A stretch of 64,000 bases of DNA from positions 9,734,001-9,798,000 of the forward strand of contig OZ199838.1 in assembly GCA_964304625.1 (NCBI GenBank), written 5' to 3'. Below, piece after piece: positions 63,102 to 64,000 of this stretch (its first letter is position 1; every line of letters starts with the position of its first letter). The notes below the pieces were generated by a model, which ran no database searches, was not told the origin of the DNA, and saw nothing but the letters and a program-made list of their open reading frames with translations. The position numbers were made by a program, and so were the translations under genes. The DNA is from Kudoa neothunni (taxonomy: Eukaryota; Cnidaria).

Positions 63102-64000
63102 CTAGGGCAATATACTGTTAATATTTGTGTTTCAAGACAGAAGATAATCAATTAATACTAAAAATTTAACCCTTCTTTATCATTTACAGAATTTATATAT
63201 TTATCACTATGGAACAACCAAATTATACTCTGAAATTATTTTTCAAATTTCTTTGGTTAAAAAAATACATACAAATTTGGTTTAACTAAATTATGGAAAT
63301 CTTATAAAAAATTAAAATTATTAAAGCAATATTTTAAATAACTATTATAACTATTACCATATAGTCTTTATAATATAAAATTGCGTTTATAATTTTTCAA
63401 AATTTTATTAAATAAACTTATGCTGAAAGTTTTGTTGTTTACCAGTAAATGAATCATACATAGTACCTTAATTTATAATCTATATAGGCTAGGTTCATAT
63501 AAAAATATATGAACTAAAAGTCATTTTAATACAACTTATTTAATGATAACTTACTATATACTCATATTGAAAAAAAAATGATACAGTACGTAACCAATTT
63601 CACGCACTTTTTAAAAACCTATTTAGTGAGAATGTTGATTGGTCATTGTTTATATAATATGTTTCTTATAATTTTAAAGATAATTTTTATAAAAATTATT
63701 TTAAAAAGTTGCTAATTAATGTAACCAAAAGTCACGTGGTCGACCAATTTCACCCACTTTTTGGGGGTACTTCCTGTTCGTTATTTAGTTAACTCAATAT
63801 TTAATGCAAAAAAATTCGCATGACTGTATCAATTGCTGAAAAGTACAATATTGGTTGTTATTATTATGAAAATCTCCAATCTAATGACCCAAAAACTGCC
63901 ACTGTATCACGTTTTAAAATATCTATTATCTCGACTCCTAATGACATCCTGGAGACGAAAAATAAAATAATCACAACCTATAAATGTTTTTAGAATCTAA
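63102..64000. other. Upstream of M1-like gene C, no exon found
   Basis: AT-rich. I looked on the minus strand for the missing N-terminal and HExxH exons of gene C and found none. The sequence runs to the window edge. Confidence 0.5.

Overview
The window is eukaryotic nuclear DNA from an animal. It is strongly AT-rich by eye. Most genes are split by very short GT-AG introns, typically 40-60 bases. The conserved genes (U2AF large subunit, NTF2, NDP kinase, THUMPD1/Tan1, MBLAC1, a 4E-T-like protein) point to a metazoan. Compact introns, many cut-and-paste DNA transposons, secreted Kunitz proteins and a tandem set of secreted M1-peptidase-like genes would fit a parasitic lineage such as Myxozoa. 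That placement is inference and is not proven by the sequence.

Layout. 1-5.9 kb: nothing recognisable. 5.9-8.4 kb (-): a complete U2AF large-subunit gene in 12 or 13 exons. 12.5-14.1 kb (-): a seven-exon secreted protein with five Kunitz-type domains, three of which have lost disulfide cysteines in matched pairs. 19.7-22.1 kb: a decayed piggyBac element with TTAA ends, followed by a weak MULE-like remnant. 25.5-27.1 kb: a large inverted repeat around a small intronless ORF. 27.4-27.9 kb: a hAT-like MITE. 28.7-31.2 kb: a compact housekeeping cluster, NTF2 (+), NDP kinase (-) and THUMPD1 (+); the last two share a 168-bp divergent promoter. 32.1-34.4 kb: a hAT (ZBED/SCAND3-type) element with a broken transposase. 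34.8-35.1 kb: a short ORF behind a perfect hairpin. 35.7-37.4 kb (-): a multi-exon disordered protein, possibly 4E-T. 38.2-39.1 kb (-): MBLAC1. 39.2-39.7 kb: a less AT-rich, SINE-like segment. 40.7-41.3 kb: a pogo-type deletion element.

41.8-63.1 kb (-) carries three related M1 aminopeptidase-like genes. Copies A and B have signal peptides and intact frames over the parts I could splice. They have lost the HExxH zinc/catalytic motif in different ways, and A has also lost GAMEN and the catalytic tyrosine. Copy C starts abruptly at the exon after HExxH. Between B and C is a transposon graveyard: a near-intact piggyBac nested in a pogo-like element (51.6-55.05 kb), a second piggyBac that received a hAT MITE with a perfect 8-bp target duplication (55.5-58.2 kb), and a Tc1/mariner-type element (58.5-59.8 kb).

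Exons were found by reading frames, splice dinucleotides and protein-family resemblance from memory. The total spliced lengths of U2AF (1374 nt), Kunitz (1284), NTF2 (384), NDPK (447) and THUMPD1 (690) are all multiples of three with no internal stop, which supports those models.
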